From positions 1 through 34,223 of IMG/VR virus record IMGVR_UViG_3300036766_000211: DNA of 34,223 nucleotides, one strand, 5' to 3'. A program made the translations under genes and the position numbers. Below are positions 11,738-19,626 of the stretch, one piece after another (position 1 is the stretch's first letter; every line of letters starts with the position of its first letter). The stretch is from a virus. The notes below the pieces were generated by a model. That model searched no databases. It had not been told where the DNA came from and saw nothing but the letters and a program-made list of their open reading frames with translations.

Positions 11738-13180
11738 ATGGAAGTTAATATACAAGTGCCCTATAAGTATAATCCAAGGTCCTACCAGAAAGAAGTGTTT
11801 AGTGCCTGGACTGAAGGAATTAGGAGATTTATTTTAGTGTGGCATAGGCGATCTGGTAAAGATAAGACTATGCTTAATTTTACGATTTGCCGTATGCTTG
11901 AAAGAGTGGGAATGTATTGGTATATTTTACCTACATATGAACAGGCACGATTAACTATTTGGGAAGGTAGAGGATCGGGTGTTAATGAAGGTATGCCATT
12001 TCTAGATCACTTTCCAGAAGAATTAGTTGAGAAGAAAAATGAACAAAGACTGGAAGTTGAATTGGTTAATGGCAGTATTTTTAGGTTGGTTGGTTCTGAC
12101 AACGTTGATAGACTTGTTGGTGCTAATCCGGTTGGAGTTATTTATTCAGAATTTTCATTACAGAATAAGAGTGCGTGGGACTATGTATCACCAATGTTAG
12201 TTGAAAATAAGGGATGGGCTGCTTTCATTTTTACCCCTCGGGGTAAGAATTATGCCCAAGAGTTGTATGACTTGGCTAAGAATAATAAGACTTGGTTTAC
12301 ATCAGTTAAGACTATAGAAATGACGTGTAGAGATGCTGAAGAGGAAGATAATTCACCTGTTGTAACTGAAGCCGATCTTGATGAAGAACGTAAAATGGGT
12401 CAAGATGAGGACATGATACAGCAGGAATATTATTGTTCATTTGTTGGATTTAGAGCAGGGTCATATTTTGGTTCATTAATGGCAGCGGCACATAGTGAAA
12501 ACAGAATTAGAACAGTGCCTTGGAATCCTAGAGTACCTGTTTTTACTTCATGGGATTTAGGAATTGCTGATATGTATGCCATTTGGTTTATTCAAGTTGA
12601 GGGTAGAGAAATCTTTTGTATTGATTATCATGAGGCTAATAATAAACCAATAGGACATTTTATTGCTTTGTGTAAAAATAAACCTTATGTATATTCTAAT
12701 CATTGGGCACCGCATGATATTGAGCAACGACATGATCAAGGAACTAGTGTCAAGTCGCGAATGACATTAGCTAGAGAATTAGGACTCAATTTCAAAGTGA
12801 TACCTAAGATGTCTTTAATGGATGGTATTGATTCTGCTCGATCAGTAATACCGAGATGCTACTTTGACAAGGTGAAATGTGATCTTGGTATCAGAGCACT
12901 TATCAATTATCATAGAGAATTCAATCCTAAAACACAAGACTACAGAGATAATCCAGTACATGATAAATCTTGTCATGGTACAGACGCCTTTAGAGGAATG
13001 TCTGTAATTGTTGATAAGGAAACTAATATACAATTAAATAATAGACCAGTAAAGTATGAAAAAGATTTTGAATTATTTGGTAGTGATAAGAGAGATTCAC
13101 CCTTTGACAATGTACCAAATGAAGTTGAGATAATTAGAGATAATAGAAATAGATTTGATCGTTTTGCACAAGGAGAGTGA
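11738..13180 (+). CDS. terL: Terminase large subunit (480 aa)
   Basis: The N-terminal ATPase shows a Walker A-type motif WHRRSGKDKT at residues 35-44 and a Walker B with catalytic Glu in VGVIYSE near 132-138. The C-terminal RNase H-like nuclease has FTSWDLGIADMY (Asp near 273), FCIDYHEA (near 296) and HDKSCHGTDAFRG towards the end, giving the acidic metal-binding triad. The length is normal for a TerL. The ATG abuts the terS stop. Role: ATP-driven packaging of DNA into the prohead through the portal, with cleavage of the concatemer. Confidence 0.95.
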   Translation: MEVNIQVPYKYNPRSYQKEVFSAWTEGIRRFILVWHRRSGKDKTMLNFTICRMLERVGMYWYILPTYEQARLTIWEGRGSGVNEGMPFLDHFPEELVEKKNEQRLEVELVNGSIFRLVGSDNVDRLVGANPVGVIYSEFSLQNKSAWDYVSPMLVENKGWAAFIFTPRGKNYAQELYDLAKNNKTWFTSVKTIEMTCRDAEEEDNSPVVTEADLDEERKMGQDEDMIQQEYYCSFVGFRAGSYFGSLMAAAHSENRIRTVPWNPRVPVFTSWDLGIADMYAIWFIQVEGREIFCIDYHEANNKPIGHFIALCKNKPYVYSNHWAPHDIEQRHDQGTSVKSRMTLARELGLNFKVIPKMSLMDGIDSARSVIPRCYFDKVKCDLGIRALINYHREFNPKTQDYRDNPVHDKSCHGTDAFRGMSVIVDKETNIQLNNRPVKYEKDFELFGSDKRDSPFDNVPNEVEIIRDNRNRFDRFAQGE

Positions 13181-13182
13181 AA

Positions 13183-13410
13183 ATGTCATTTGGTGGGGCA
13201 AAATTTCCCCCTTTACCTCCATTGACTCCACCTACTCCTGCTGATCAGTCAACACTGACTGCTCAATTGCAGGCAGAAGGCAGGCGATCTGGATTACGGG
13301 CCGCTATGCTTTCAAGATTAGGTGCCGGATCAACTGGTGGCTATAGTAATCCTAGCACTACAGGTAAACCAAATATTGGTGGATTTACAAAGTTGAGCGG
13401 AGGTAGCTGA
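13183..13410 (+). CDS. Conserved small phage protein after terL (75 aa)
   Basis: I chose ATG at 13183 because AGGAGA sits a few bases upstream; a GTG six bases earlier is also open. The product MSFGGAKFPPLPPLTPPTPA is Pro-rich at the start and Gly/Ser-rich at the end with an Arg-containing helix between. Similar small proteins with an 'MSFGG...P' start follow terL in BPP-1-type podophages. Probably a minor structural or assembly protein; unproven. Confidence 0.6.
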   Translation: MSFGGAKFPPLPPLTPPTPADQSTLTAQLQAEGRRSGLRAAMLSRLGAGSTGGYSNPSTTGKPNIGGFTKLSGGS

Positions 13411-13592
13411 TGGAAAAAGGCAATGATGGGCAACATAGATCATCTCCTGGTCCTGCTAGTTCAGATACTGGTCAGAGACAAGTGACCATGCCAGGTGCTC
13501 ATGTAGGGCAAAAATCTGGTGGTGAACAACAGATGGATGTTTCTGGTTGTCCTAACAAGTGTCTAACTGACACTGAAACTAAGGTAGGATGA
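13410..13592 (+). CDS. Hypothetical protein (60 aa)
   Basis: A hydrophilic, low-complexity 60-residue product rich in Gly, Ser, Gln and Asp, with two Cys near the end (SGCPNKCLTD). The ATG shares a base with the preceding TGA and the stop overlaps the next ATG, so it is coupled on both sides. No fold is evident; the junctions are the main evidence. Confidence 0.5.
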   Translation: MEKGNDGQHRSSPGPASSDTGQRQVTMPGAHVGQKSGGEQQMDVSGCPNKCLTDTETKVG

Positions 13593-13792
13593 ACGATTCA
13601 ATATTATTTCAGTTAACTAATTTACGACTTGCTATGCTGTGTGAACTTCAGCATGAACCAAATAATCTTCCAATACAAAATGAAATGTTTAGTAGAGTAG
13701 ATAATTTAATTAATCAAAGAATTGCTTATTTAAATAATCATACAGTACAAAATGAAATTGATACTTTATATGTTACATTAGAAATTCCATAA
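13589..13792 (+). CDS. Hypothetical protein (67 aa)
   Basis: A 67-residue, helical, soluble-looking protein (LFQLTNLRLAMLCELQHEPN, then NQRIAYLNNH). Start and stop overlap the neighbouring genes (ATGA before, TAATG after). It sits among small genes between the terminase and the portal, where podophages often carry variable head-completion or unknown genes. Confidence 0.55.
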   Translation: MNDSILFQLTNLRLAMLCELQHEPNNLPIQNEMFSRVDNLINQRIAYLNNHTVQNEIDTLYVTLEIP

Positions 13793-14073
13793 TGGCTGCT
13801 AATTTTCAATTAGATGATAATGATGTTAGATTACTAACACCAACAGCTAAAGATGCTGCTGGAGATGCTACATCTTTTCCAGAAGGCACTATGTTTTTGT
13901 GGACACTTAGTGATCCTAATGTAGCATCTTTAGATGATTCAACTATTGAAACACCTTTGTTAGTGTGTGCTGCTGTGACAAATGCAGATATTCCATTAAT
14001 TGTTACTCTTTATGTTATTGTTAAAGGCATTTCTAGATTTTTACAATTTACAATTGATATTGTAGCTCACTAA
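13792..14073 (+). CDS. Possible Ig-like (BIG2-type) small protein (93 aa)
   Basis: The sequence has the look of a single beta-sandwich: LDDNDVRLLTPTAKDAAG, FLWTLSDPNVASLDD ('W..SDP.VA') and ending VTLYVIVKGISRFLQFTIDI. The W-SDP-N-V-A pattern is typical of BIG2/Ig-like domains in phage head and tail proteins. It starts in a TAATG overlap. It might be a capsid decoration or surface-binding protein; the domain call is from pattern only. Confidence 0.5.
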   Translation: MAANFQLDDNDVRLLTPTAKDAAGDATSFPEGTMFLWTLSDPNVASLDDSTIETPLLVCAAVTNADIPLIVTLYVIVKGISRFLQFTIDIVAH

Positions 14074-14091
14074 AGACAAGGATGAGTCCTC

Positions 14092-14289
14092 ATGGATTGC
14101 AGGATTCGAGAGGCAAAGGGTAAAGAGTTGAAAGATTGGAAAGGTCCAGGGACTCCCTTGCCTCAAGAATTTAAAATTAAGGTTGTAAAAAAATTAACTT
14201 ATTGGGAAATGTATGATATGAGTCAAAATGGATTTAGGGTTGGAATTAGTATGATGTATTCTAAGGCAATGAGGATACATTATGTCTGA
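14092..14289 (+). CDS. Hypothetical basic protein upstream of the portal (65 aa)
   Basis: A 65-residue, Lys-rich product (MDCRIREAKGKELKDWKGPG, then FKIKVVKKLTYWEMYDMS). Its stop overlaps the portal ATG by eight bases, suggesting coupling. A weak GGATGAG leader precedes the ATG at 14092. No family recognised. Confidence 0.5.
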   Translation: MDCRIREAKGKELKDWKGPGTPLPQEFKIKVVKKLTYWEMYDMSQNGFRVGISMMYSKAMRIHYV

Positions 14290-15934
14290 ACAACCAACAG
14301 AAACACAAGATTTAGTACAAAGTATATTAAATAAATATGGAAAATTAATGGAAGGGAGATTTAATTATGCAATTGAGTGGCAAGAATTGGCCGATTACAT
14401 TTTACCAAGAAAAAATTCAATACTTGTTCAGCGTATTCCCGGATGGAAACGTACACAGCGTTTATATGATTCAACTGCTCCAGATAATGCAGACAAACTT
14501 GCTGCATCCATCCATTCTACACTTACTCCGTCATTTACCAGATGGTTTCATTTAGAATTAGAAGATCAGGAATTAAATAGAAATTATGAAGTTAAAAATT
14601 GGTTAGATCTTGTAACTACAAAAATTAACAATGCACTAAATAAATCTAATTTTAATTCTGAAGCACATGAAAATTTTATTGATCTTATTGTGTTTGGTAC
14701 TGGTTGTTTGTATCAAGATGAAAAACCGGGTGGTTGGTGGGGTGGATTTCAATTTACTTCAATTCCACCCGGAAAATATTGCGTATCTGAGGGTCCAGAT
14801 GGTCGAGTAGATACTGTTTATAGAGCATTTCCTATGCCTATTCATGCTGTTATGCAAATGTGGCCTAATGATATTCCTGATGAAATTAAAGAAACATCAA
14901 AAGAAAAGCCAGATGAATTAATAGAAATTATTCATGCAGTTTATCCAAATGAAAAAAGTACAATTAAAGAATTTAGATGGGATAGTTGCTATTTACTTTA
15001 TAAGTATAGACATTTGCTATCTAAAAAAGGTTATTTTAACTTTCCCTTCCTTGTTTCTAGATGGACCAAAAACTCTGATGAAATGTATGGTCGTGGTCCA
15101 TCCCACACAGCACTTCCAGATATTCGTACACTGAATAAACTTACTGAGATGGAGTTGAGAAACCTTGCAAAGGTTGTTGATCCTCCATTAGGTGCGGTTT
15201 CTGATGATGTAATTGGTTCTGCTAGGATGATTCCTGGTGGCATTACATCCGTTCTCAATAAAGATGCTATCTTTAAAATTGATACTAGTGGAGATTATAG
15301 AATATCTAACTTAACTAAACAAGGATTACAATCATCAATTGAAAAACTTTACTATATTGATCAACTTCAGTTAAAAGATGGTCCACAGATGACAGCGGCT
15401 GAAGTTAATGCAAGATTAGAATTAATGCAAAGAATCTTAGGTCCAGTTTTAGGGCGATTAGAGGCAGAATTTACTAAACCATTACTTAATCGTTCATTCT
15501 ATTTGATGAATAAAGCAGGATTATTTAATCCAATTCCGCAAGCATTAATGCAAAATATAAAAGGTCCGGTATTAATAAAAATTCAATATCTTGGTTCATT
15601 AGCAAGAGCACAAAGAGCATCGGATATTAATGCTTTACAGCAATTTCAACAATTAATTATTCCGACATTACAGGCAAATCCTGATAGTGCTCAAGTTATA
15701 GATTTTGATGAAGTTGTTAGATATACCGGAGCAACATTAGATATTCCTGCTAAAGTTATTAGAGATAAGAAAGCAGTTGATCTTATTAGGCAAGAACATC
15801 AAAAAGCAATGGAACAACAGCAACAAATTGAACAGGCTGGAAAACTTGGTGAAATGGCTAAAAGTGTTGCTCCACTATTACGTGTTGCCGGTGAACGTCC
15901 AAAACCCGGTTCTCCATTACAGAAAGTTGCTTAA
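14282..15934 (+). CDS. Portal / head-to-tail connector protein, T7 gp8 type (550 aa)
   Basis: The N-terminus (YAIEWQELADYILPRKNSI, then RLYDSTAPDNADKLAASIHS and LTPSFTRWFHL) is the hallmark of the podophage head-to-tail connecting protein family that includes T7 gp8 (536 aa), and the length agrees. Further typical segments are GRGPSHTALPDIRTLNKL and a Gln-rich C-terminal helix. It forms the dodecameric ring at the packaging vertex, contacts the terminase during filling and later the tail. It lies in the expected place between terminase and scaffold. Confidence 0.93.
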   Translation: MSEQPTETQDLVQSILNKYGKLMEGRFNYAIEWQELADYILPRKNSILVQRIPGWKRTQRLYDSTAPDNADKLAASIHSTLTPSFTRWFHLELEDQELNRNYEVKNWLDLVTTKINNALNKSNFNSEAHENFIDLIVFGTGCLYQDEKPGGWWGGFQFTSIPPGKYCVSEGPDGRVDTVYRAFPMPIHAVMQMWPNDIPDEIKETSKEKPDELIEIIHAVYPNEKSTIKEFRWDSCYLLYKYRHLLSKKGYFNFPFLVSRWTKNSDEMYGRGPSHTALPDIRTLNKLTEMELRNLAKVVDPPLGAVSDDVIGSARMIPGGITSVLNKDAIFKIDTSGDYRISNLTKQGLQSSIEKLYYIDQLQLKDGPQMTAAEVNARLELMQRILGPVLGRLEAEFTKPLLNRSFYLMNKAGLFNPIPQALMQNIKGPVLIKIQYLGSLARAQRASDINALQQFQQLIIPTLQANPDSAQVIDFDEVVRYTGATLDIPAKVIRDKKAVDLIRQEHQKAMEQQQQIEQAGKLGEMAKSVAPLLRVAGERPKPGSPLQKVA

Positions 15935-16213
15935 ATGGATGAAGAATTAGAAGGTGAATTATATCAACAACAATTGCAAAGAGATAGAGAAATAGATGAA
16001 AAAGCAGAAAAATTAAATCGTGCATTTTATTCTACTTTTCATAGTATGGAAGGTCGGGTAGTTTTAAAATATTTACTTGATTCATATTATCGACGAACTA
16101 GTTTAGTAGAAAGTGCAGATTCAAATAAGACATTAATTAATGAAGGTAAGCGATTTGTTGTTATTGACATATTAAATCATATGGAACAAATAAGTAAGAG
16201 TCCAGAGGACTAG
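15935..16213 (+). CDS. Bbp19-like conserved phage protein (92 aa)
   Basis: A 92-residue helical protein: an acidic and Gln-rich start, then FYSTFHSMEGRVVLKYLLDS, and LINEGKRFVVIDILNHM. The pattern 'F..F...EGR.VL..L...........EG.R..V..IL' is that of the Bbp19-like family found between portal and scaffold in BPP-1-type podophages. It directly abuts the portal gene. Molecular role not established to my knowledge. Confidence 0.7.
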   Translation: MDEELEGELYQQQLQRDREIDEKAEKLNRAFYSTFHSMEGRVVLKYLLDSYYRRTSLVESADSNKTLINEGKRFVVIDILNHMEQISKSPED

Positions 16214-16230
16214 AAAGAAAGGGAGCCGTC

Positions 16231-17031
16231 ATGCCGGACGACAACTCACAACAACAAAATCAAAATGATCAGGCACCTGGTGCTTGGTTACAGCAGTTGC
16301 CTGAAGATGTTAGATTACATCCTTCAGTATTGAAATTTAAGGGTCCAGATCAATTAGCAAAATCTTATATTGAATTAGAAAAAATGATGGGTAGTCGAAT
16401 TACACTGCCTGATTTTGAAAAAGGTAAACCAGAAGAAGTAGAAGAGTTTTTAACTAAGTGGGGTCGTCCGGGTAAAGCAGATGGATATGAATATAGCCAA
16501 ATGCCAGAAGGTCTTACTATGGATGAGACTTTTGGTACTGCTGTTAAGGGTTTAGCACATCAGCTTGGACTTAATAAGGCTCAATTTGCTAAATTAGAAA
16601 AATGGGGTATTGATCAATCACAAGGTATGATGATAGAGCAACAAAAAGCACAAGAAAAAGTTACTAATGAATTACGTGCTGAATGGGGTTTTGGGTATAA
16701 TGATAATGTGGAAAAAGCACATAAAACTTTAGCCATGTTAGTTGGATATAATGAAAAACATCCTTTTCTGAATCATGTAGAAAAGTCTGGTTTAGGAAAC
16801 GATCCTGCATTTTTAAAGTTTATGCTAGACGTTTCTGAAAGATTCAGTGAAGATAAATTAATTGATACTAAAATTAAAGGCGAAGAATTAACTAGAGAAA
16901 ATGCTAGAAAGAAGATTAATGAAATGCGTGCAGATAAAAAGAATCCATATTGGAATGAAATGGACCCTAGACATAAAGATGCTGTTAAAGAAATGAATGA
17001 TTTGTATGCAATTGCACATCCTAATGTGTAA
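16231..17031 (+). CDS. Scaffolding protein (266 aa)
   Basis: ATG at 16231 follows GGGAG. An acidic, Gln/Glu/Lys-rich, largely helical protein with the stretch PEDVRLHPSVLKFKGPDQLA, then KSYIELEKMMGSRITLP and GRPGKADGYEY. This is the conserved signature of phage head scaffolding proteins encoded just before the capsid gene. It ends in a basic helical region suited to binding the capsid protein. It directs prohead assembly and leaves before or during packaging. Confidence 0.85.
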   Translation: MPDDNSQQQNQNDQAPGAWLQQLPEDVRLHPSVLKFKGPDQLAKSYIELEKMMGSRITLPDFEKGKPEEVEEFLTKWGRPGKADGYEYSQMPEGLTMDETFGTAVKGLAHQLGLNKAQFAKLEKWGIDQSQGMMIEQQKAQEKVTNELRAEWGFGYNDNVEKAHKTLAMLVGYNEKHPFLNHVEKSGLGNDPAFLKFMLDVSERFSEDKLIDTKIKGEELTRENARKKINEMRADKKNPYWNEMDPRHKDAVKEMNDLYAIAHPNV

Positions 17032-17177
17032 TGCCTTTATCTGCATCTGGTAATAAAATTATGAATGCCATGATTCGTGAATATGGTTCTAAGAAAGGTA
17101 AGAGTGTATTTTATGCTAAAGAAAATAAAGGTGGTAAATTTGTGGATATTGTTAGGAAATATAAGAAAAAGAAATAG
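17031..17177 (+). CDS. Conserved small phage protein 'PLSxSGxK...YGxKKGxxVFYA' (48 aa)
   Basis: ATG at 17031 shares a base with the scaffold stop. The product begins MPLSASGNKIMNAMIREYGS and continues KKGKSVFYAKENKGGKF, with a Lys-rich C-terminus. It matches a small basic protein found in very many phage structural modules. It is probably a minor head-associated or DNA-binding protein; its function is not known to me. Confidence 0.75.
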   Translation: MPLSASGNKIMNAMIREYGSKKGKSVFYAKENKGGKFVDIVRKYKKKK

Positions 17178-17190
17178 TGGGAACTGATAA

Positions 17191-17277
17191 GACAGCGGCC
17201 ACAAATAAACCATCTGTCTTTAACAACTAGGTCCGAGAAATCGGCAAACCTTACCGACTCCTAAGAGGAGAAACGGT
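17191..17277 (+). promoter_or_regulatory. Structured leader that buries the capsid gene's ribosome binding site
   Basis: Three foldable elements precede the capsid ATG: GACAG/CTGTC (17191-17218), CCGA-GAAA-TCGG (17233-17244, GNRA loop), and a nested stem ACCG...CTCCT-AAG-AGGAG...CGGT (17253-17277). In the last one the AGGAG Shine-Dalgarno itself forms one arm. The arrangement suggests translational control or timing of the most abundant virion protein. Confidence 0.5.
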
Positions 17278-17280
17278 TAA

Positions 17281-18264
17281 ATGTCATTCGAGATCACTAC
17301 AGCCTTTGTTCAGCAATACCGCGACAATGTGTTACATCTTGCTCAACAAAAGGGTTCTAGACTACGATCTACTGTAAAAACTACTCCAGACATTGTAGGA
17401 CAAAATTACTATTTTGAACGTATTGGTGCTACAGGTGTTCGGGTAAAGCAAGGTAGGCATTCACCTACTCCATTAATTTCCACTCCTCATTCAAGACGTA
17501 GAGTGTCAATGGTCACCTATAATTGGGGTGAAGCAGTAGATAATGATGATAAGTTAAAGGTTCTTATTAATCCAGAATCTGAATATGTGCAAGCAGCACA
17601 ATCGGCTTTTGGACGTAATATGGATGATATTATTATTGCTGCTATTCTAGGTACTTCTAAAGCAGGCACTGATGGTGCTACAGATGTAGCATTTCCAACT
17701 ACCGGTGGTCCATTAACTACTGGTCAATATGTTACTCGTACCGCAATTAATAATGATTCTACTCTTGATGCTGGTACTACAGATTCGAGTTCCTTATCTC
17801 CACAACGTATGCGTCAAATTAAATTCTTATTTGATGCACAAGATGTTGATCCTGATGAAGAGAGATATGCTGTTGTATCTGCTGGTGCTATTAAAAATAT
17901 GTTAAGTCATGTGCAAGTTACAAGTGCAGACTACAATACAGTTAAGGCACTTGCCGAGGGTGCAATTGATACTTATATGGGTTTCAAGTTTATTCTTAGT
18001 AATCGTTTACCGATTGTAGGTACTCCATCAATTCTTGGAATTACCTATCCAGCAGTTGCCGGAACAATTTCTAGCAATGGTGATCGTCTTTGTTTATTCT
18101 ATACTCGTAGTGGTATTGGTTTAGCAATGCAAGAAGATGTTAAAACAGAAGTTGCTAAAGACCCTAGTTTATCTTTCTCAACTCGTATTTATATGGAAAT
18201 GGTTATGGGAGCCACTCGTGTTGAAGAAGCACGGGTTGTAGTTGCTCCGGTGGTGGAGTTGTAA
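17281..18264 (+). CDS. Major capsid protein (327 aa)
   Basis: The N-terminal half contains FVQQYRDNVLHLAQQKGSRL, YYFERIGATGVRV, the HSPTPLISTPHSRRRV stretch and AFGRNMDDIIIAAILG, which is the pattern of the capsid protein family of BPP-1-like podophages (HK97 fold by family). Position after scaffold and before tail tubular proteins agrees. The ribosome binding site AGGAG lies in a hairpin. No delta domain or protease is visible. It forms the icosahedral shell. Confidence 0.9.
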   Translation: MSFEITTAFVQQYRDNVLHLAQQKGSRLRSTVKTTPDIVGQNYYFERIGATGVRVKQGRHSPTPLISTPHSRRRVSMVTYNWGEAVDNDDKLKVLINPESEYVQAAQSAFGRNMDDIIIAAILGTSKAGTDGATDVAFPTTGGPLTTGQYVTRTAINNDSTLDAGTTDSSSLSPQRMRQIKFLFDAQDVDPDEERYAVVSAGAIKNMLSHVQVTSADYNTVKALAEGAIDTYMGFKFILSNRLPIVGTPSILGITYPAVAGTISSNGDRLCLFYTRSGIGLAMQEDVKTEVAKDPSLSFSTRIYMEMVMGATRVEEARVVVAPVVEL

Positions 18265-18265
18265 G

Positions 18266-18829
18266 ATGGCAGTCAGATATGTCAGTACCCAAGTTGATCG
18301 TCTTATTAATCAAGCAGGTCCTGCTAATACTGGTGGTTTAGCAGGTGCTCCTAGTCTTAATCGTGCAACTGAAAATCGTGGTAGAATTAAAGCAGTTCGT
18401 TTTAATGTTGCTCAAGCATCTCCAGTTGCACAACCCGGCACTACAGCAGGTACATTTGCAACAGGTGACTCATTTATTATTGCTTTATTAGATCCTACTA
18501 CTTTCTTGTATTTAGGTCGTATTAGGTATAATAATTGGGGTGGCACATCTGTTACTGTTAAAGCAGGTCGTGTTAATCCTAATTTAACTACAGCAGTTGA
18601 TGAAACTGGTATTTATCTTGCTGCTACTACAGGTTTATCTTCTGCTGCTGGTCAAGTTGATTTTAATTTAGTTATTCCAGATCAAGTTGGTGCTGATCCT
18701 GCCGGTGATCTATCTACAGATAATAATCTTCCTGGTTATGGTGCACAAAAGATCCAGATTGTGTTGACCATTGGCGGTACATTGGGTGCTGGTGGTACAC
18801 TTACTGGATTTTTGTTTATTGTAGAATAA
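18266..18829 (+). CDS. Probable capsid decoration/cement or minor structural protein (187 aa)
   Basis: I used ATG at 18266, directly after the capsid stop; an upstream TTG would overlap the capsid gene by 23 bases. The sequence is Gly/Thr/Ala-rich and beta-rich without Cys: GDSFIIALLDPTTFLYLGRI, QVDFNLVIPDQVGAD, IQIVLTIGGTLGAGGTLTGF. In BPP-1-type phages this position holds a jelly-roll cement protein (Bbp16 family); I infer the same role here, without a decisive motif. Confidence 0.6.
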   Translation: MAVRYVSTQVDRLINQAGPANTGGLAGAPSLNRATENRGRIKAVRFNVAQASPVAQPGTTAGTFATGDSFIIALLDPTTFLYLGRIRYNNWGGTSVTVKAGRVNPNLTTAVDETGIYLAATTGLSSAAGQVDFNLVIPDQVGADPAGDLSTDNNLPGYGAQKIQIVLTIGGTLGAGGTLTGFLFIVE

Positions 18830-18834
18830 ACAAG

Positions 18835-18900
18835 AGAGAATTAAGTGGGAGAGAGTCCCCGAAAGGATAAGATTCTTTCCCAAAATTCTCTGAAAGGAGG
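18835..18900 (+). promoter_or_regulatory. Long hairpin leader ending in a perfect Shine-Dalgarno
   Basis: AGAGAATT (18835-18842) pairs with AATTCTCT (18884-18891); inside, GGGAGAGAG (18847-18855) pairs with TTCTTTCCC (18873-18881) using G-U pairs, and TCC/GGA close the tip. AAAGGAGG at 18893-18900 follows at the base of the stem. It may be an RNase processing site or protect the downstream message. Confidence 0.5.
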
Positions 18901-18906
18901 ATTAGT

Positions 18907-19626
18907 TTGCCATCTGACATAGAAATAACAAATATGGCACTATCTCGTTTAGGTCAATCACCAATAACTGAATTTGGTCAGGATCAGGGTACAGGTTTAG
19001 TAATGAAATCTAATTATGGTACAGAAAGAGATTCTTTATTAAGAAAAGCACCTTGGAATTTTGCAAGAATTTGGATTTCATTAGCACAATTAGCAGGTTC
19101 TCCGCTTGGTTTAGATATTAATCCAAATCAGGCAGGACCAGGATCAGTTATCTATACTGGTGCATATCAATTACCTTTAGATTTTATTAGATTAGTTAGA
19201 TTTTCTCCAAGAACATCACATTGGAGAATTGTTGGAAAAGCAATTTATACTGATGCAACTCCTCCTTCATTTTCTGGTACATTGCTAGGATTGCAGCCAT
19301 TAGGTAGTGATGGTGCAGATAACCAACCTTCTAGTTCATCTACTGTAATTGCTGGTACTATTGGTATTGAGTATGTTGCCCAAATTACTAATTCAGAATT
19401 ATTTGATTCTTTATTTGTAGATGTATTGGTATGGAAATTAGTTAAAGACTTGTCCTTTGGTGTTACTGCTTTGACCTCTCTCTATCGTCAGGCAGCAAAA
19501 GAATATGAGGATGGTCTTGCAGAAGCCAAATTTGTTAATGGTGCAGAACAACTTCCAGATGAATTCTGGAATACTAATCTTACAGATGTTCGTTATGGAT
19601 ATTCTGGTCTTACTTTTGGTGCTTAA
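18907..19626 (+). CDS. Tail tubular protein A-like (gp11-type) (239 aa)
   Basis: The start is TTG at 18907, six bases after a perfect AAAGGAGG; no in-frame ATG fits better. The N-terminus (DIEITNMALSRLGQSPITEF, then YGTERDSLLRKAPWNFARI) is the family signature 'I.N.AL..LGQ..I..F......Y...RD..LR..PWNFA' of podophage tail tubular protein A. Family role: a ring under the portal that adapts the head to the tail nozzle. It stops in a TAATG overlap with tail tubular protein B. Confidence 0.88.
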   Translation: MPSDIEITNMALSRLGQSPITEFGQDQGTGLVMKSNYGTERDSLLRKAPWNFARIWISLAQLAGSPLGLDINPNQAGPGSVIYTGAYQLPLDFIRLVRFSPRTSHWRIVGKAIYTDATPPSFSGTLLGLQPLGSDGADNQPSSSSTVIAGTIGIEYVAQITNSELFDSLFVDVLVWKLVKDLSFGVTALTSLYRQAAKEYEDGLAEAKFVNGAEQLPDEFWNTNLTDVRYGYSGLTFGA

